From contig NZ_BMND01000006.1 in the NCBI RefSeq assembly GCF_014646275.1, positions 186,001-250,000 on the forward strand: DNA of 64,000 bases. The letters are read 5' to 3'. This document shows, in pieces, positions 20,449 to 30,048 of the stretch. Source of the DNA: Streptomyces kronopolitis (GTDB lineage Bacteria > Actinomycetota > Actinomycetes > Streptomycetales > Streptomycetaceae). Made by a program: the position numbers and the translations under genes. Each line of letters begins with the position of its first letter. Positions within the stretch are counted from its first letter, which is position 1. Under the pieces are notes generated by a model. It saw nothing but the letters and a program-made list of their open reading frames with translations. It was not told the origin of the DNA and searched no databases.

Positions 20449-21504
20449 ATGCCCGTACGCCGTCCGCTTGTGTCTCGTGCCCTGGACCTGCCCGACAAGG
20501 GCGAGCCGCAGAGGAAGGCCGCGATGCTTGGGTACGGGATGCTGGCCAGTGCGGTCGTCTTCACGGGCACCTTCGCCATGCAGCGCCCAACCGCGCACGA
20601 GTCCGGTCGGGGTCCGGCCCGCACGACGCCCGACGCGGCTCCTCGCGAAGTCGAGCCCGTGCACAACGACGTTGTGACCGAAACCCCCGGCGAAGGCCGT
20701 GTGCCGACCTTCTTCGACGGCCAAGGTGGCATTGCCGGCGTCGAGCTGACCGAGGAGCAGCGCAAGGCCGTCACCAAGGAAGCCCTCCGGCGAGGAATGA
20801 CCAAAGAGCAGGCCCATGACCTCGCTTACGGCGAGGCCGAGCCGACCGAAGCCACCAAGCCCAAGTCCAAGCCGCGCTCTCTGAGCGTGACGCCGCCCAA
20901 GGAGTCTGACGGGAAAGAGGCGCATGTCCTCGCCAGCGGACCCATGTATCGCGAGGTTGCCCCCACGGAAGATCAGGAGATCAAGAAGGGGGCGAAGAGT
21001 CGCGGCTCGGCTGCGGCACGAGAGTCAAAGGGAAACCAGGCGAAGGGCAAGCATGCGGCGCCGTCCAGAAACGGCGAAGGGAAGCACAAGCTCACCGACA
21101 AGCTGGACGCGGTGATACCCGACCCGGTGGAAGAATTGGTGGGCGATCTGCTGCCGTTCCGTCTCTGGATGGCGCATGTCGCAGAGCCGGGTACCGAGCC
21201 GACCTGGGGCGTGGAGCACGACCCGGAAGAGGACACGGTCACGGTCACCGCCGAGTCGCAGATGGCCGACAGCATGACCGTCACCGTGGAGGTCACGGCG
21301 CCTGTCGAGCAGACACCCGACGCCCCGCTCTCCACGGTCTCGGTGACTGTCACGAACCCACAGACGGACGAGGTGACGGTTGCCACGGACACGGAGACTG
21401 CTGTCGCCGCGGAAGAGGTCCCTCGTGTCGCCATAGGCGAGGTTGTCGAGGCAGTCATTTCCGCAAGGCAGGGGGACGGCGTCCCTGGCACCGAGAGCGG
21501 TTGA
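20449..21504 (+). CDS. Exported or membrane-anchored hypothetical protein of the island
   Basis: 351 residues from ATG 20449, which has an AGGGGG site; the frame is open to an earlier ATG at 20362. A single hydrophobic helix (AAMLGYGMLASAVVFTGTFA, about residues 24-45) follows a basic start, so the rest is probably outside the cell. Residues ~95-130 are helical and charged (VELTEEQRKAVTKEALRRGM). A Lys/Ser-rich linker follows, then a Thr/Val/Glu-rich beta-type C-terminal part with repeats such as VTVTAESQMADSMTVTVEVT. No known domain was recognised. It is the first gene inside the left end and precedes the type III modification gene by about 100 bases. Confidence 0.7.
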   Translation: MPVRRPLVSRALDLPDKGEPQRKAAMLGYGMLASAVVFTGTFAMQRPTAHESGRGPARTTPDAAPREVEPVHNDVVTETPGEGRVPTFFDGQGGIAGVELTEEQRKAVTKEALRRGMTKEQAHDLAYGEAEPTEATKPKSKPRSLSVTPPKESDGKEAHVLASGPMYREVAPTEDQEIKKGAKSRGSAAARESKGNQAKGKHAAPSRNGEGKHKLTDKLDAVIPDPVEELVGDLLPFRLWMAHVAEPGTEPTWGVEHDPEEDTVTVTAESQMADSMTVTVEVTAPVEQTPDAPLSTVSVTVTNPQTDEVTVATDTETAVAAEEVPRVAIGEVVEAVISARQGDGVPGTESG

Positions 21505-21607
21505 GGTTGCGCGGCTGAGGCGGTCATGCGGGGCGAGGTGTGAAGCGGCCCCCGTTGTCAGTCCGCCCCGGTACGCTTCTCAATGTCACGATGCTGGAAG
21601 GAAGATC

Positions 21608-23239
21608 ATGGGTAACTCGGGGCGTCTCGGCCTGTCCTGGATCAACAAGGACCGGTCGCTGATCAGTGCACCAAACGGCGGCTACGAGTGGATCGACCGC
21701 GACGACTTCCGGGTTACTGAAACTCGCCTCTTGCAGAACGTTGCCTCAGTCGGAGAGGTGAACGACGAAGGGAAGCGGGCGCAGGACAATCTCCTGATCG
21801 CTGGCGATAGCGCTGATGCACTTCGTTCGCTCACCCGCCTGCCCGAGTTCGCCGATGTGTATCAGGGCAAAGTTAAGCTCGTGTACATCGACCCGCCCTT
21901 TAACACGGGGCAGGCATTTACTCACTATGACGATGGCCTGGAGCACTCGGTCTGGCTCACGATGATGCGAGACCGTCTGCTGCTGATCCGAGACCTGCTG
22001 GCTCCGGATGGAAGTGTGTGGGTGCATCTCGATGACGCGGAGATGGCCTATTGCAAAGTCTTGATGGATGAAGTTTTTGGCCGCCCCAACTTCGTGTCCA
22101 CTGTGGTTTGGGAAAAGACGACCAGCGCTCGAAATGATGCGAGGTTGTTCTCCACTGATCAGGACTACCTTCTCGTCTATTCGCGAAATCCGGACTCGTT
22201 TAAGCCCCGAAAGGTCGCCCACACTGCTGCGGCAGATAAGGCGTACAAGAATCAGGACAACGACCCTCGCGGCCCGTGGCGTGAAGTCGACTACAAGTGC
22301 CCGAAGACGGCGGATGAGAGGCCGAACCTCTACTATCCCATTGTCCACCCATTTACCGGAAAGGAAGTGTGGCCCCGCCGTGAGCGTGTCTGGGCGTACG
22401 GCAAAGATGAGTACGAACGTCATGTCGCGGAAGGGCTCCTTTTTTGGGGGAAAACGGGGAACTACTCCTTCCCGAAGCTGAAGAAATTTCTGACTGATCG
22501 CAGAGCGGATGGAACGCCGCCGCGAACTCTCTGGCCGACGTCCGAGGTTGACCAGTCGCGAACGGCTAAGGCGGAGAGCAAGAAGCTTTTCGACGGAGGG
22601 ACTCCGTTCACTACGCCGAAACCCGAACGCCTGCTACAGCGGGTGATTCATCTGGCTACCGAGCCCGGAGATATTGTCCTTGACTGTTTTGGTGGATCTG
22701 GCACCACGGCTGCCGTGGCGCACAAGATGGAGCGCCGTTGGGTAACGGTCGAGCGAGAAGTCGAGACGGTTCAAGCATTCATTCGCCCACGCCTGGAAAA
22801 GGTCGTGAACGGCGAAGATTCGGGCGGGATCTCAGAATCGGTCGGCTGGGAGAAGGGCGGGGGGTTCCGGCATTTGCAAGTCTCACCTTCCATGTACGAA
22901 TACGCTGCTGGCCGGGTACTCCTGGCGCCTTGGGTTGTTGAAGCCTCCTTCTGTGAAGCGGCTTGCGCTCAGATGCCCGGCTTCGCGATGGACCTGGCTC
23001 CTGAGCCGCCATTCGTGGGGCGCAAGGGGCGACAGCGCTTGGCGGTGATCGACGGTCTCGTCACGGAGAGTTCAGTCCAAGCGATCGTCGACCGTCTCGA
23101 AGAAGACGAGCGGGTGGTGATCATCGGTAAGAGCTATCTGCGTGAAGCATCTCAGCTCCTGGCCTCCATCAGCCCGGGGTCCCGCATCAAGAAGGCACCC
23201 CATGATCTTCTGGACATGAAGGGACGTGTACTGCGTTGA
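21608..23239 (+). CDS. Type III restriction-modification DNA methyltransferase (Mod)
   Basis: 543 residues from ATG 21608 after GGAAGGAAG. Beta-class N6-adenine methyltransferase order: catalytic DPPF (VYIDPPFNTG, residues 95-98) comes before the SAM-binding FGGSGTT (near residue 361, LDCFGGSGTTAAVAHKMERR). Between them lies the long target-recognition region. The protein methylates one strand of an asymmetric site and also directs the nuclease subunit. The downstream res gene starts on its stop codon. GC and codon use are lower than in the chromosome around it (several AT-ending codons, for example in 22060-22480), a sign of transfer. Confidence 0.92.
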   Translation: MGNSGRLGLSWINKDRSLISAPNGGYEWIDRDDFRVTETRLLQNVASVGEVNDEGKRAQDNLLIAGDSADALRSLTRLPEFADVYQGKVKLVYIDPPFNTGQAFTHYDDGLEHSVWLTMMRDRLLLIRDLLAPDGSVWVHLDDAEMAYCKVLMDEVFGRPNFVSTVVWEKTTSARNDARLFSTDQDYLLVYSRNPDSFKPRKVAHTAAADKAYKNQDNDPRGPWREVDYKCPKTADERPNLYYPIVHPFTGKEVWPRRERVWAYGKDEYERHVAEGLLFWGKTGNYSFPKLKKFLTDRRADGTPPRTLWPTSEVDQSRTAKAESKKLFDGGTPFTTPKPERLLQRVIHLATEPGDIVLDCFGGSGTTAAVAHKMERRWVTVEREVETVQAFIRPRLEKVVNGEDSGGISESVGWEKGGGFRHLQVSPSMYEYAAGRVLLAPWVVEASFCEAACAQMPGFAMDLAPEPPFVGRKGRQRLAVIDGLVTESSVQAIVDRLEEDERVVIIGKSYLREASQLLASISPGSRIKKAPHDLLDMKGRVLR

Positions 23240-25701
23240 GCTGGATCGAGCATGACCAGGCGTCGATTATTGACCTGGCTGCACGTATGCAATTGCGGGA
23301 CCCTAATCGACGTGCCGTGTCTAAGGTCGTCGACGAGATTCAGACTGGCGATGGTCGCGAGATCGTCTGCGACCTTGCCACTGGCGTCGGAAAGACCTAT
23401 ATTTGCCGGGCCTTGATCGACTATCTTGCCGAGCAAGGCGTTCGCAATATCCTCATCGTTACACCCGGCCGGACCATCCAGAACAAGACAGTTGCGAACT
23501 TTACTCCTGGGCAACCAAAGTTTGTGCCTGGAGGAAATTATAAACCGGTCGTCATCACGCCAGACGACTACGCGGGTGGGCGCGTCGGTGATGCCCTCCA
23601 TGATCCGGATGCCTTGAAGGTATTCATCTTCAACGTCCAACTGTTGACCAAGCCGACAGCTAAGGCTTCCCGGGCAGCTCACAAGACCGATGAGTCCATT
23701 GGTACGGCTCTTTACGACCACCTTCGTGATGCCGATGACCTGGTCATCATCGCCGATGAGCACCATGTGTACCGCAGCGAGGCTAAGAAGTTCTTTGAAG
23801 CGGTCCGAGACCTCGGTCCGCGGGCGCTCGTGGGTCTGACGGCGACCCCCGACGAGGCCGACTATAATGCCCCCGGGCGGGTTGTATTTCAATATTCTCT
23901 CGCCGAGGCTATCGCTGACGAACTCGTGAAGATTCCCGTTATTGTCTACCGGGAAGATGGCCATACGGACGTCAATACCCAGCTCGCAGACGCCTGTCAC
24001 CTCCGGAAGGTAAAAGAGGAGACCACTCGGGAATGGGCCGAGAGGAATGGGCGGCCGATGGTCAACCCTGTCCTCTTTGTGGTTTGCCAGAGCGTCGAAG
24101 AAGCGACCGACGTTGCGAACACCCTGGCTGGCCCAGGTTTCATAGACGAGCCTGGCGCGGTGTTGCAGGTTACGTCTGGAAGCAAGGACGATGCTCTCGA
24201 AGCCCTTGCGGGTATCGAGCAGCCCGATTCTCCCGTCCGCGCCGTGGTCTCGGTGAATATGCTCAAGGAAGGTTGGGACGTAAAGAACATCAGCGTGATC
24301 GTCGCGCTGCGTACTCTCGCCTCCAAGACCCTCACCGAGCAGATCCTCGGCCGTGGCCTTCGCTTGCCGTACGGTGAGCGCGTCGGATTCTCGATGGTTG
24401 ACACCGTCGACATCATCGCGCACGACTCGTATCGGAAGCTGTTGGCTGAGAAGGAAGCCCTGTTGGAACACGTCCTTCCTCAGAAGGGCACACAGGACAG
24501 CGGATCGAGCCTGGCGGGCAAAGCTGGCGGCACTCGCCCGCTACCTGCGTACAATGAAGTACAGACGCAGGGAATGTTGGTCTTCACCGCCGATGCTCCG
24601 GTTAGGGATGACGGGTTTGGCACGGACGTGCCTGAAGCTGCGTACATCGGTATGGCTGACATGGAGCATCGGCTCGCCGAAGCCGGTGTCGAGAAGAAGC
24701 AGATCCAGCAGGTCATGAAACCTGCGGACGGCGCGCCGGCCATCAAGTTCCCCAGCAAGCGGCTGCTCGAAAAGCCGGACACCTACAGCCTGTCCTTCGT
24801 GAGCTCCGATTCTGTCGCGGAGAAGGGGAAGCAGTTCAAGCACGAAATAGAGGTTGAGCTGAAGCGCAAGGCCCTGAACGCCTCGCGAGATCTGGACGGC
24901 AACGTCACCGTGCACGCTCAGGATCAGAAGTCCGGTGTGGCTACGCAACGGAGTTGGCCGATCGCAAAAGTCAGGGAAGACCTCGAAGATCGGATTCTCA
25001 ACCTGCCGCAGTTGAAGCTCACGCACGATGAAGTCGAACATGCGCAGCGCCTCGTGCACGCGTTCCTCGGCGAAGCCATCGAAGCCGACGGCGAAGACAG
25101 CACTCCTTGGGAGGAGGCTCGGGCGGAGCTCGCGCTGACTCAGCTGGAGAAGCTCGTGGTCTCCAGCTTCAAGCTGAAGCTCGTGGAGACTGAGCACGAG
25201 ATCGTGACGGTCACTGTTCCGCCTCCCATTCAGTCGTGGCCGCAGCCGACGATGTCGAAGATGCAGATCACGGACAAGGTGATCCGCGGCATGGGGTACA
25301 CGGACTGGGGCAGCTCAATTCTCCCCGTGGTGCACTTCGATGCTCTGTCCACCGAGGTCAAGCTCGCCAACATGATGGACGTCAGCCCGAAGGTCGAGTG
25401 GTGGCTGCGTCTCGAATCGCGTGGGGGCACGTACATCCAGTTGGACAACGGGTCCTGCTACTACCCGGACTTCATCGCCATCGACAAGGACGGCGTGCGC
25501 TGGCTCGTCGAGGGGAAGTCGAACGCGGAGGCCACGAGCGAGTCGGTCCTGGCTAAGAAGGCCGCCGCCGTGGCGTGGGCAAAGGAAGTGACTGAACTCG
25601 GGCAGTTCGGGACGTGGAAGTACCTGTTCGCTACGGAGGCTCACCTGAGCCAGTCGAACAGTTGGGACACCCTACTGACAGTCACAGGTGCCCGTGGATA
25701 G
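23236..25701 (+). CDS. Type III restriction endonuclease (Res), DEAD-box translocase plus nuclease
   Basis: 821 residues. Superfamily 2 motifs in order: Walker A DLATGVGKT (residues 46-54), DEHH (174-177), TATP (202-205) and the arginine-finger motif EQILGRGLRLP (368-378). The nuclease is at the C-terminus: YYPDF (D745) and WLVEGK (E759, K761), a PD-(D/E)xK site. All active-site residues are present, so the system looks functional. The start is a TTG whose last bases overlap the mod stop (TTGA), with AAGGGA upstream, which couples Res synthesis to Mod and keeps it low. It cuts unmodified DNA after ATP-driven communication between sites. Confidence 0.92.
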   Translation: MSWIEHDQASIIDLAARMQLRDPNRRAVSKVVDEIQTGDGREIVCDLATGVGKTYICRALIDYLAEQGVRNILIVTPGRTIQNKTVANFTPGQPKFVPGGNYKPVVITPDDYAGGRVGDALHDPDALKVFIFNVQLLTKPTAKASRAAHKTDESIGTALYDHLRDADDLVIIADEHHVYRSEAKKFFEAVRDLGPRALVGLTATPDEADYNAPGRVVFQYSLAEAIADELVKIPVIVYREDGHTDVNTQLADACHLRKVKEETTREWAERNGRPMVNPVLFVVCQSVEEATDVANTLAGPGFIDEPGAVLQVTSGSKDDALEALAGIEQPDSPVRAVVSVNMLKEGWDVKNISVIVALRTLASKTLTEQILGRGLRLPYGERVGFSMVDTVDIIAHDSYRKLLAEKEALLEHVLPQKGTQDSGSSLAGKAGGTRPLPAYNEVQTQGMLVFTADAPVRDDGFGTDVPEAAYIGMADMEHRLAEAGVEKKQIQQVMKPADGAPAIKFPSKRLLEKPDTYSLSFVSSDSVAEKGKQFKHEIEVELKRKALNASRDLDGNVTVHAQDQKSGVATQRSWPIAKVREDLEDRILNLPQLKLTHDEVEHAQRLVHAFLGEAIEADGEDSTPWEEARAELALTQLEKLVVSSFKLKLVETEHEIVTVTVPPPIQSWPQPTMSKMQITDKVIRGMGYTDWGSSILPVVHFDALSTEVKLANMMDVSPKVEWWLRLESRGGTYIQLDNGSCYYPDFIAIDKDGVRWLVEGKSNAEATSESVLAKKAAAVAWAKEVTELGQFGTWKYLFATEAHLSQSNSWDTLLTVTGARG

Positions 25702-25721
25702 GAAGTAGGCATTATGACGCG

Positions 25722-25745
25722 GGCCCCAGTCGCCAGGCTGGGGCC
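25722..25745. terminator. Hairpin between res and the AlaRS-like gene
   Basis: An 8-bp perfect GC stem (25722-25729 with 25738-25745) lies between the convergent ends. Confidence 0.6.
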
Positions 25746-25753
25746 TGATGACG

Positions 25754-26731
25754 TTATCGGCGGTTGACCTCGGTCTCGACGATGGAGGCAACGGTGGGCC
25801 ACGGAACGGCTAGCGCCGTGACCGTCGTCCAGTATTGGTGGGATGACCGAACTGCGGCGCTTACTCCAAGGCGTACTGATTCTGGCGTGAGTGTCCCGAG
25901 CACTCGGCGGGTCACCCCGCCGGCACTACGTGCCGAAGGGGTGATGCCGTGGCCGAGGAGAAGCGTCGCCGTGCGTATGGCATCCAATGCGGAAGGAGGC
26001 GCCGCTCCGGCAAGCGGTCCAAATATGAGCTCGTGCCAGCTTCGCAGTGTCCGAGCCCAGGCCAAGCGTTCAAGGCTGGTGCCGAGGTCGACGCCCATGC
26101 GCAGTGGATTCTCCGCGTTCCAGAGGAGAACAATGTCGCCCAGGGTGAGGTCCAAGTGCCGGAACCGGAGGGTGATTCCCTTGACTTGGCGACGCTGCCA
26201 CACCGCGAGTCGGCCGTAGATGCTTATGTGTCGGACGTGGAAGCCGAGTTGGGATAGCACGGATAGCCAGGCGTCGAGTATTGCTCCGTATTCGTCGATG
26301 CTGCCGACTGGTTGGACACAGGAGACGTTGACGAAGGAGGTCAGAAACCCGTCACACAGCTCTCCGGAGGCGGTGCGTTGGCCGGTGAATCGCACCACGG
26401 GTTGAGGGATGAAACCGCGGCGGTAGGTCTCTAAGCGGCCTTCCTTGAGGAGCGGGTCGAGGGCCTGGACAGCCGAAATGGTCAGTTCCGTCTCCCGCCC
26501 CCAACGCAGGGGCAGGCAGGCGTCCCGCTTGATTCCTTGAGCAGCGAAGCCCTCTTTGAGCGCTCCGAGCAGCTCTGCCCACGAAGGGGGACGACGGGGC
26601 GGGCAGTATGGGGACCCGCGATGAGGGTGCTGGATCTCTAAGAAGTCCCCGTTGAGGGAGAACTCCCAATGAACTCCCAACGCTTGGCGCAGTAGTCCGG
26701 GTAGCTGCTCACTCACTGCCCCGTCGATCAC
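25754..26731 (-). CDS. Alanyl-tRNA-synthetase-like protein (catalytic-core paralogue)
   Basis: 325 residues, against ~890 for true AlaRS. The C-terminal half aligns by eye with the AlaRS core. MGVDLGTSLERLAWAR resembles class II motif 3 (AlaRS D-T-G-x-G-L-E-R), and ALDAIRTATLLLGHGITPSA followed by GGVTRRVL resembles the AlaRS stretch in which 'R-x-x-x-F-x-I-x-D-G-x-x-P-x-N' leads to 'G-R-G-Y-V-x-R-R'. The middle NVSCVQPVGSIDEYGAILDA could match the AlaRS region preceding it. Editing and C-Ala domains are absent. The Gly and Arg residues of motif 3 differ (T-S-L-E-R), so tRNA charging is doubtful. It starts with GTG overlapping the glycosyltransferase stop (GTGA), as third gene of a coupled cassette. 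Product unknown; an amino-acid activating or transferring role is inference. Confidence 0.6.
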   Translation of the reverse strand: MIDGAVSEQLPGLLRQALGVHWEFSLNGDFLEIQHPHRGSPYCPPRRPPSWAELLGALKEGFAAQGIKRDACLPLRWGRETELTISAVQALDPLLKEGRLETYRRGFIPQPVVRFTGQRTASGELCDGFLTSFVNVSCVQPVGSIDEYGAILDAWLSVLSQLGFHVRHISIYGRLAVWQRRQVKGITLRFRHLDLTLGDIVLLWNAENPLRMGVDLGTSLERLAWARTLRSWHELIFGPLAGAAPPSALDAIRTATLLLGHGITPSARSAGGVTRRVLGTLTPESVRLGVSAAVRSSHQYWTTVTALAVPWPTVASIVETEVNRR

Positions 26732-27746
26732 GGCCGGGCCGCCATCCCCTTAAAGTGCCGCGCGGGGTCGAACCGTAGCTGGCCGATCTCCTGCACCTGT
26801 CGGTGGTTGAGGGCCTCGGCTTGTTCGACTGCCTCAGCGAGTTCGACCGCTGCCTTCTCGTCGTCCACTTCGGGATCGAGGACGGCGATTGACCCGGTCT
26901 GGTCGCACAGGGCGGCCTCGGCGCACGTTCCCCTGCGCCAGGTCAGCGCCGCCATGGGGGTGCCGGCCCGCAGGGACTCGCCGAACACTGCGGCTCCGGC
27001 CTCCACGTAGGTGCGCGCGTACGTGTAGACGAACACGGATGCGTCACGGAGAGCGGCGGTCTTGGCGGGGCCGCCAAGCTCGCCCACCAGCTCGACGTGA
27101 TCGGCGGTGAAGAGCTTCTCGTGTCGGCGTACGTAGTCCTCGTCGAAAACAGGCCCCACGACGCGTATCCGGCGGCCGAGTATCTGTGCTGCTCTCAGAG
27201 CTAGATGCGGGGCCTTCTCCTCATCTATTCGGCCAAGCCACACCAGGTCACGCCCGCCAACCGAGGGCGGCTCCTCCTCGTTGAGCCCGAGGTGGACGGC
27301 GAGTTCCGGTATCGGCTGGTGAGCTGCGTACCGCTCGATCATCTCGGGCGAGTAGCAGTACAGCCGCGACCGCCTACCGTCGAACGCCGTCTCAGTGTGC
27401 TGAAAGATCGGCGAGTGCTGGAATGTCGCCACGTCGCAATCGAGCTCGCTCCACGTGCGTGTCCAAGCGGCGAGTGAGGGGTACCCGTGGCCGACCACCA
27501 GGAGGTCGTATCCCGCGCTGCGCAGGTCACGCTCTGCTTGAGATCCTGGCGTGACGTCCTCAAGACGGACTGGCTTGCGGACCCATTCGGCTTCCAGGTC
27601 CGTGAGCCAGCCCGGCCCGAGGAGATGCACGTCGGCGCCTGCGGCACGGGCGCCTACTGCGACCGCCCAAAGCCATCGTTCGATCCCGCCGTATCCGGCT
27701 GGGGGAAAAGCGTAGCTACCAGGAAAGTCGCAGACGCCGACGAGCA

Positions 27747-27747
<1 letters not shown>
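26728..27747 (-). CDS. GT4-type glycosyltransferase
   Basis: 339 residues. The N-terminal lobe begins VGVCDFPGSYAFPPAGYGGI, the glycine-rich donor/acceptor loop of GT-B enzymes. The C-terminal lobe has LVWLGRIDEEKAPHLALRAA, then the retaining-GT catalytic E-x7-E pair in EAGAAVFGE inside VFVYTYARTYVEAGAAVFGE. There is no signal or membrane segment, so it acts in the cytosol or at the membrane face. The GTG start overlaps the SerRS-remnant stop (TAGTG), and its own stop overlaps the AlaRS-like start, so the three frames were one coupled operon. Sugar and acceptor are unknown. Confidence 0.8.
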
Positions 27748-28983
<1,236 letters not shown>

Positions 28984-28984
28984 C

Positions 28985-29033
28985 GTGCTGGATGTGCTGG
29001 TTAAGTTCTGACCGTACTGGATCTGTGCTGGAT
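28985..29033 (+). repeat. GTGCTGGAT direct repeats, right cluster (probable integrase arm sites)
   Basis: Copies are GTGCTGGAT at 28985-28993, GTGCTGG at 28994-29000, GTACTGGAT at 29014-29022 and GTGCTGGAT at 29025-29033. They begin two bases after the integrase stop and share orientation with the left cluster. Confidence 0.6.
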
Positions 29034-29082
29034 GCGACCTTCGCAGAGTGCGTTTCCGCAGGTGACAGCTCTGCACTACGGA

Positions 29083-29099
29083 TTCCGGTTCAACGTGTA
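29083..29099 (+). other. Right attachment site (attR core)
   Basis: An exact copy of the attL 17-mer. It is followed by A, giving GTG-TAA, so it preserves the original last codon and stop of ychF before insertion. Confidence 0.85.
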
Positions 29100-29145
29100 A
29101 GCGCCCCATCGCCGCACGCTAGCTGGTTTCACCAGACCTACGGGT

Positions 29146-29183
29146 CAGAAGGGGTCGGGTTCAAGTGAGCCCGACCCCTTCTG
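29146..29183. terminator. Hairpin beyond attR, probably the original ychF terminator
   Basis: A 14-bp perfect stem (29146-29159 with 29170-29183) with a 10-base loop ends in CTTCTG. Its flank GGTCAGAAGGGGTC resembles the element-borne hairpin at 20140. It now also lies between attR and the end of the Uma2 gene. Confidence 0.75.
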
Positions 29184-29210
29184 CCTTCCGTGCCGACTTG
29201 GTGCTGACTT

Positions 29211-29792
29211 TCAGCTGCTGCGGGGCGGCGTCAGCTTGTCGAGGTCCAGGTTGATCTCGAAGGGCGCCGGGCGCTGGAGGGTGCCCCGGAAGATCCCGGC
29301 GGGCGCGTATGCGCCGGTGGGTTCGTCGAGTTCGTAGACGTGGACGACGGGTTCCCCGTCCTCGTCCTCGATGCACCAGTAGTGCGGGATGCCGGCCTCC
29401 GCGTACTTGCGGAGTTTTACTGTGCGATCGCGGTGCGCAGACTCGGGCGATACGGCCTCGACGACGAGTTTCACGTTCTCCGGGGCGTACCAGGTCCGGT
29501 CGGGGTCGTAGGGCAGATCTGTCAGCAGGAGGTCCGGCTCGGGACGGTTGCGGGCATCGAGGCGGATCGTCATCTCGCGCTCGACCTCGAGGTCTGCTGG
29601 CGCCTGCGCCATGAGCGCGGTGGTCAGGGCGGTGACGAGGCGGCCGTGCCAGGACCGCTGGGGCGACATCATGAAGACGAGGGCTCCGTCGATGAGCTCG
29701 GTGTGGCGGGGTGCCTCGGGGAGGCGGTCGAGATCCTCCGCGAACCAGCCTTCCGCGCGGGGCGGGCGCATCCAGTCGGGCAGTGCGGTCAT
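29211..29792 (-). CDS. Uma2 family (DUF820) putative endonuclease
   Basis: 193 residues, the family length. The PD-(D/E)xK-like pattern is present: HTELIDGALVFMMSP early, RNRPEPDLLL (central Asp), VKLVVEAVSPES (Glu) and DRTVKLRKYAEAGIPHYWCI with the Lys. The family is very abundant in Streptomyces and cyanobacteria; a nuclease fold is predicted but cellular targets are not known. It lies outside the integrated element, 28 bases beyond the attR-side hairpin, and is transcribed toward it. Confidence 0.85.
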   Translation of the reverse strand: MTALPDWMRPPRAEGWFAEDLDRLPEAPRHTELIDGALVFMMSPQRSWHGRLVTALTTALMAQAPADLEVEREMTIRLDARNRPEPDLLLTDLPYDPDRTWYAPENVKLVVEAVSPESAHRDRTVKLRKYAEAGIPHYWCIEDEDGEPVVHVYELDEPTGAYAPAGIFRGTLQRPAPFEINLDLDKLTPPRSS

Positions 29793-29899
29793 GGCTTCAC
29801 GGTAGCGGGCCGCGGCTCAAGCTGGAGAGTCAACGATCCCGGTCCGGGAGTTTTCGGAACCCGTCGCACCATAACCGCCCACACGCCTGGCATCCGGCC

Positions 29900-29992
29900 A
29901 TGAGTGACTCATCGGTCCAGGTCGCCGCGGTGGTCACCGCCGTGGCGGCTCTCGTCTTCTCGACGACGGCCGCGTTGTGGGCCCTTGCCTGA
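29900..29992 (+). CDS. Possible 30-residue membrane peptide
   Basis: The frame reads MSDSSVQVAAVVTAVAALVF followed by STTAALWALA and a TGA stop, almost entirely one hydrophobic helix. No clear ribosome site precedes the ATG. It lies between the divergent start of the Uma2 gene and the convergent end of the carbonic anhydrase gene. The clean composition suggests a real small protein, but nothing else supports it. Confidence 0.35.
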   Translation: MSDSSVQVAAVVTAVAALVFSTTAALWALA

Positions 29993-30048
29993 AAACCGGC
30001 GCCCGTGCGGGAGTTGCCGCCGTCGCACAGCCCCGCCCGCCGCGACGA

